The notes under the pieces: model-generated | Databases searched by the model: none | The model's input: the letters and a program-made list of their open reading frames with translations, nothing else | What the model was told of the DNA's origin: nothing | Shown here: positions 7,392 to 8,689 of the stretch, one piece after another | Numbering within the stretch: the first letter of the stretch is position 1 | Layout: each line of letters starts with the position of its first letter | Assembly (NCBI GenBank): GCA_039649115.1 | Contig: JBBWZQ010000118.1 | Location: forward strand, 1 to 8,689 | Direction of reading: 5' to 3' | Source: DATEJJ01 sp039649115 | Lineage (GTDB): Bacteria; Actinomycetota; Actinomycetes; Mycobacteriales; Micromonosporaceae | Length of the DNA: 8,689 bases | Translations under genes and position numbers: made by a program

Positions 7392-7560
7392 TCTCCCGCG
7401 CGACGGCGACACCGCTGGTGGGTGGTGGCCCGGGGCGCGGCGGTGCCGGAGCGCGGCGTGATCTGGAGTTGCCGGAGGTTCAAGCAGTCGACTGCGTGAT
7501 CCTGCGGCTTTCTATCGTGCGGCTTTCTATCGTGCGGCTTTCTGCGCGGCGCGGTGCGGC
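7392..7560. other. Convergent intergenic region with a palindrome and repeats
   Basis: No gene is supported between the htpX terminator and the end of the - strand ribbon-helix-helix gene. The region holds a perfect 12-bp palindrome, GCAGTCGACTGC (7484-7495), and the 15-bp tandem repeats described separately at 7503-7543. A - strand open frame crosses it but uses a different frame from the real gene and looks like a shadow. Confidence 0.5.
7503..7543. repeat. 15-bp tandem direct repeat, about 2.7 copies
   Basis: TGCGGCTTTCTATCG occurs twice exactly (7503-7517 and 7518-7532) and is followed by a partial third copy of 11 bases (7533-7543). It lies 17 bases beyond the stop codon of the - strand ribbon-helix-helix gene. 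Each full unit contains CTATCG, the complement of the CGATAG found in the repeats upstream of that gene. It may be slippage-derived or a protein-binding array. Confidence 0.85.
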
Positions 7561-7938
7561 CTAGGCACCAGCCGGCTCCTCGGGCGGCGCGGTCTTGTCC
7601 TGCGCGTCGAGGAAACGCCCAACGAGCCCCCGCACCACCGCCGCCATGGTGAAGTTGTGCTCCGCGCACCAGGTGCGCAGCCGCTCGTGCTGCTCGGCCG
7701 GCAGCCGGATCGTCACCAGCTGGCTGCCCTCGCCGGTCGGCAACCAGCTGCCCATCTGGCGCCGGAGCTTCAGCGCCTCGCCGGGGTCGAAGCCCGCGCC
7801 GCTCCAGGGCTGGAGCCGCGCCTGATGTTGCGGCCATCGCGCCGTGAGCAGCCAGGCGACGATCTCCTGCCGCTCCTCGGGCGCCAGCGTCTCCAGCAGC
7901 CGTGCGAGCTTGTCCGGTACCGCTTCCTCGGAGGCCAT
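7561..7938 (-). CDS. Small ribbon-helix-helix-like protein, probable DNA-binding regulator
   Basis: I do not recognise a named gene. The 125-residue product has a helical N-terminal part (about residues 8-35, with ERQEIVAWLLTARW) and a C-terminal segment (about 72-113, SQLVTIRLPAEQHERLRTW through MAAVVRGLVGRFLDAQ). That segment has the strand-helix-turn-helix pattern of ribbon-helix-helix proteins such as Arc, CopG and MetJ, where the strand (QLVTIRLP) would contact DNA. Codons have the high GC3 of the neighbours. The ATG at 7938 has no Shine-Dalgarno sequence but has a well-placed -10-like TATCGT, suggesting leaderless expression. It lies 52 bases downstream of yajQ on the same strand, so co-transcription is also possible. 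Tandem repeats at both ends could be its own binding sites. Function is inferred only from the fold pattern. Confidence 0.75.
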   Translation of the reverse strand: MASEEAVPDKLARLLETLAPEERQEIVAWLLTARWPQHQARLQPWSGAGFDPGEALKLRRQMGSWLPTGEGSQLVTIRLPAEQHERLRTWCAEHNFTMAAVVRGLVGRFLDAQDKTAPPEEPAGA

Positions 7939-7945
7939 GGCAAGA

Positions 7946-7951
7946 ACGATA
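7946..7951 (-). promoter_or_regulatory. Possible -10 element for a leaderless transcript
   Basis: On the - strand, TATCGT occupies positions -13 to -8 relative to the A of the ATG at 7938. It fits TANNNT at the place expected if transcription starts at or next to the start codon. No Shine-Dalgarno sequence is present. No good -35 is seen about 17 bases further up. The element lies within the first of the 10-bp repeats. Confidence 0.4.
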
Positions 7952-7976
7952 GCGCCCGATAGCGCGCGATGGCGCT
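7947..7976. repeat. Three 10-bp tandem repeats at the promoter of the ribbon-helix-helix gene
   Basis: Three contiguous units read CGATAGCGCC (7947), CGATAGCGCG (7957) and CGATGGCGCT (7967) on the + strand. The period of 10 bp is close to one helical turn, so each unit presents the same DNA face. The array covers the apparent -10 element of the downstream gene. Ribbon-helix-helix regulators are known to bind short tandem operators and often repress their own promoters, so an autoregulatory operator is a reasonable inference. A further CGATAG is at 7995-8000 inside the end of yajQ. Confidence 0.65.
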
Positions 7977-7990
7977 CCTCGTGTGGCGTT

Positions 7991-8482
7991 CTACCGATAG
8001 TTGGTGAACTGCAGCGCGACGCCGAAGTCAGCCTGCCTGAGCAGCGAGATCACCGTCTGCAGGTCGTCCTTCTTCTTGGCCGTGACGCGCAGTTGGTCCC
8101 CCTGGATCTGCGCCTGTACGCCCTTCGGCGCCTCATCGCGGATCCGCTTGCTGATCGTCTTCGCCTTGTCCGAGTCGATGCCCTGGATGATCTTGCATTC
8201 GATCTTGTACGTCTTGCCCGACGCCTTCGGCTCCCCGGCCTCCAGCGACTTGAGCGAGATGCTGCGCTTGATCAGCTTCTCCTTGAAGACCTCCAGCGCC
8301 GCCTTGGCGCGCTCCTCGGTCTCCGCCTGCACCGTCACGGCGTTCTCGCCGCCCTGGCTGACCTGGGCACCCGTCCCGCGGAAGTCGAACCGGGTCGCCA
8401 GTTCCTTCGCGGCCTGGTTGAGCGCGTTGTCCAGTTCCTGCCGGTCAACCTTGCTCACGATGTCGAAGGAGGAATCTGCCAC
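7991..8482 (-). CDS. yajQ: YajQ family (UPF0234) nucleotide-binding-type protein
   Basis: The 163-residue product matches YajQ from end to end. It has the N-terminal MADSSFDIVSKVDRQELDNALNQAAKEL, then RFDFRGT, then the middle ERAKAALEVFKEKLIKRSISLKSLE block, then the C-terminal APKGVQAQIQGDQLRVTAKKKDDLQTVISLLR and FTNYR. The family fold has two ferredoxin-like domains. Members bind nucleotides, and one Xanthomonas homologue was reported as a cyclic-di-GMP effector. The role in actinobacteria is not established. It is predicted to be soluble and cytoplasmic. The start is GTG at 8482, with AGGAG 7 bases upstream (8490-8494 on the + strand). The gene diverges from the tRNA at 8626 and runs toward the ribbon-helix-helix gene 52 bases downstream. 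No terminator is seen between the two, so they may share a transcript. Confidence 0.95.
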   Translation of the reverse strand: MADSSFDIVSKVDRQELDNALNQAAKELATRFDFRGTGAQVSQGGENAVTVQAETEERAKAALEVFKEKLIKRSISLKSLEAGEPKASGKTYKIECKIIQGIDSDKAKTISKRIRDEAPKGVQAQIQGDQLRVTAKKKDDLQTVISLLRQADFGVALQFTNYR

Positions 8483-8489
8483 GTCGATA

Positions 8490-8494
8490 CTCCT
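8490..8494 (-). promoter_or_regulatory. Ribosome binding site for yajQ GTG start
   Basis: AGGAG on the - strand, 7 bases before the GTG at 8482. It supports GTG as the start codon. Confidence 0.7.
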
Positions 8495-8554
8495 ATGCGA
8501 GGTTTGTCTGACTAGCTTGCCACCGGGCTACCTCGGCGAACCGGCGGTACCCGT

Positions 8555-8585
8555 TTGCGGGCAGCCTGGGGTGTGCCGCTATCCT
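8555..8585 (+). promoter_or_regulatory. Possible promoter of tRNA-Tyr
   Basis: TTGCGG (8555-8560) and TATCCT (8580-8585) are separated by 19 bases. The -10 is good for an actinobacterial housekeeping promoter, while the -35 and spacing are only fair. Transcription would begin near 8592, about 34 bases before the mature tRNA 5' end. The 8483-8625 gap holds this element and whatever drives yajQ in the other direction. I could not define a yajQ promoter. Confidence 0.4.
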
Positions 8586-8625
8586 TGCTTGCGCCACTGG
8601 GAACAGTACGCGGTGGCACGCGGTT

Positions 8626-8689
8626 GGCGGGTTGCCCGAGCGGCCAATGGGAGCGGTCTGTAAAACCGTCGCGAAAGCTTCGCAGGTTC
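8626..8689 (+). tRNA. tRNA-Tyr (anticodon GUA), 3' end cut by the window
   Basis: The acceptor 5' strand is GGCGGGT (8626-8632). It is followed by a D arm reading CCCGAGCGGCCAATGGG and the anticodon arm, stem 8653-8657/8665-8669 with loop CTGTAAA. This gives anticodon GTA at 8660-8662, which decodes Tyr. A class II long variable arm (GCGAA/TTCGC stem, 8671-8683) follows, as expected for bacterial tRNA-Tyr. The T arm starts with AGGTTC and the window ends there, so the acceptor 3' strand is not visible. The D arm closely resembles E. coli tRNA-Tyr. Confidence 0.93.

Noticed and set aside
7367..7837. 156-codon - strand frame crossing the htpX terminator and the 15-bp repeats
   Set aside because: It overlaps the ribbon-helix-helix gene in another frame, runs through a terminator stem, and includes repeat-encoded RKPHD units. 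The 7561-7938 frame has better codon bias and a recognisable fold pattern.
7947..7976. CRISPR-like array
   Set aside because: The units are contiguous 10-mers with no spacers, and no cas genes are present. This is a short tandem repeat.
7844..8515. 223-codon + strand frame opposite yajQ
   Set aside because: yajQ on the - strand matches its family along its full length with a ribosome site. The + strand frame is its shadow.

Overview
The window is very GC-rich, shows strong third-position GC bias, and has GTG starts and stop/start overlaps throughout. This points to a high-GC actinobacterium. The gene order (nuo membrane arm, then htpX, a small ribbon-helix-helix gene, yajQ, and a tRNA-Tyr) resembles, from memory, the neighbourhood of the second, partial nuo cluster of Streptomyces and related actinomycetes. 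Family-level placement is not possible from the sequence alone.

Layout: (1) Positions 1-164 are upstream sequence with no recognisable gene and two short perfect palindromes. (2) Positions 165-6354 hold six contiguous + strand genes, nuoI-J-K-L-M-N. They encode the peripheral 2x[4Fe-4S] subunit and five membrane subunits of type I NADH:quinone oxidoreductase (complex I). Every junction overlaps by 1 or 4 bases, so the genes look like one translationally coupled operon running on from upstream. (3) Positions 6355-6466 form a short spacer before htpX (6467-7348), a membrane zinc metalloprotease, which is followed by a near-perfect 19-bp hairpin terminator. (4) On the - strand, yajQ (7991-8482) is followed by a small ribbon-helix-helix-like gene (7561-7938). 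Short tandem repeats flank both ends of the small gene. (5) A divergent + strand tRNA-Tyr(GUA) starts at 8626 and runs off the window.

How the genes work together: NuoI passes electrons towards the quinone site. NuoJ and NuoK form the proximal proton path, and NuoL, NuoM and NuoN are the antiporter-like proton pumps. HtpX is a membrane quality-control protease. YajQ is a nucleotide-binding-type protein of uncertain role. The small downstream protein is probably a DNA-binding regulator.

No unambiguously new system is visible. The most interesting points are the repeat architecture around the ribbon-helix-helix gene (three 10-bp units over its apparent leaderless promoter, 15-bp units beyond its 3' end, shared CGATAG core), and a NuoN variant that has Thr where a transmembrane Lys is usual and a Cys pair in an outward-facing loop.
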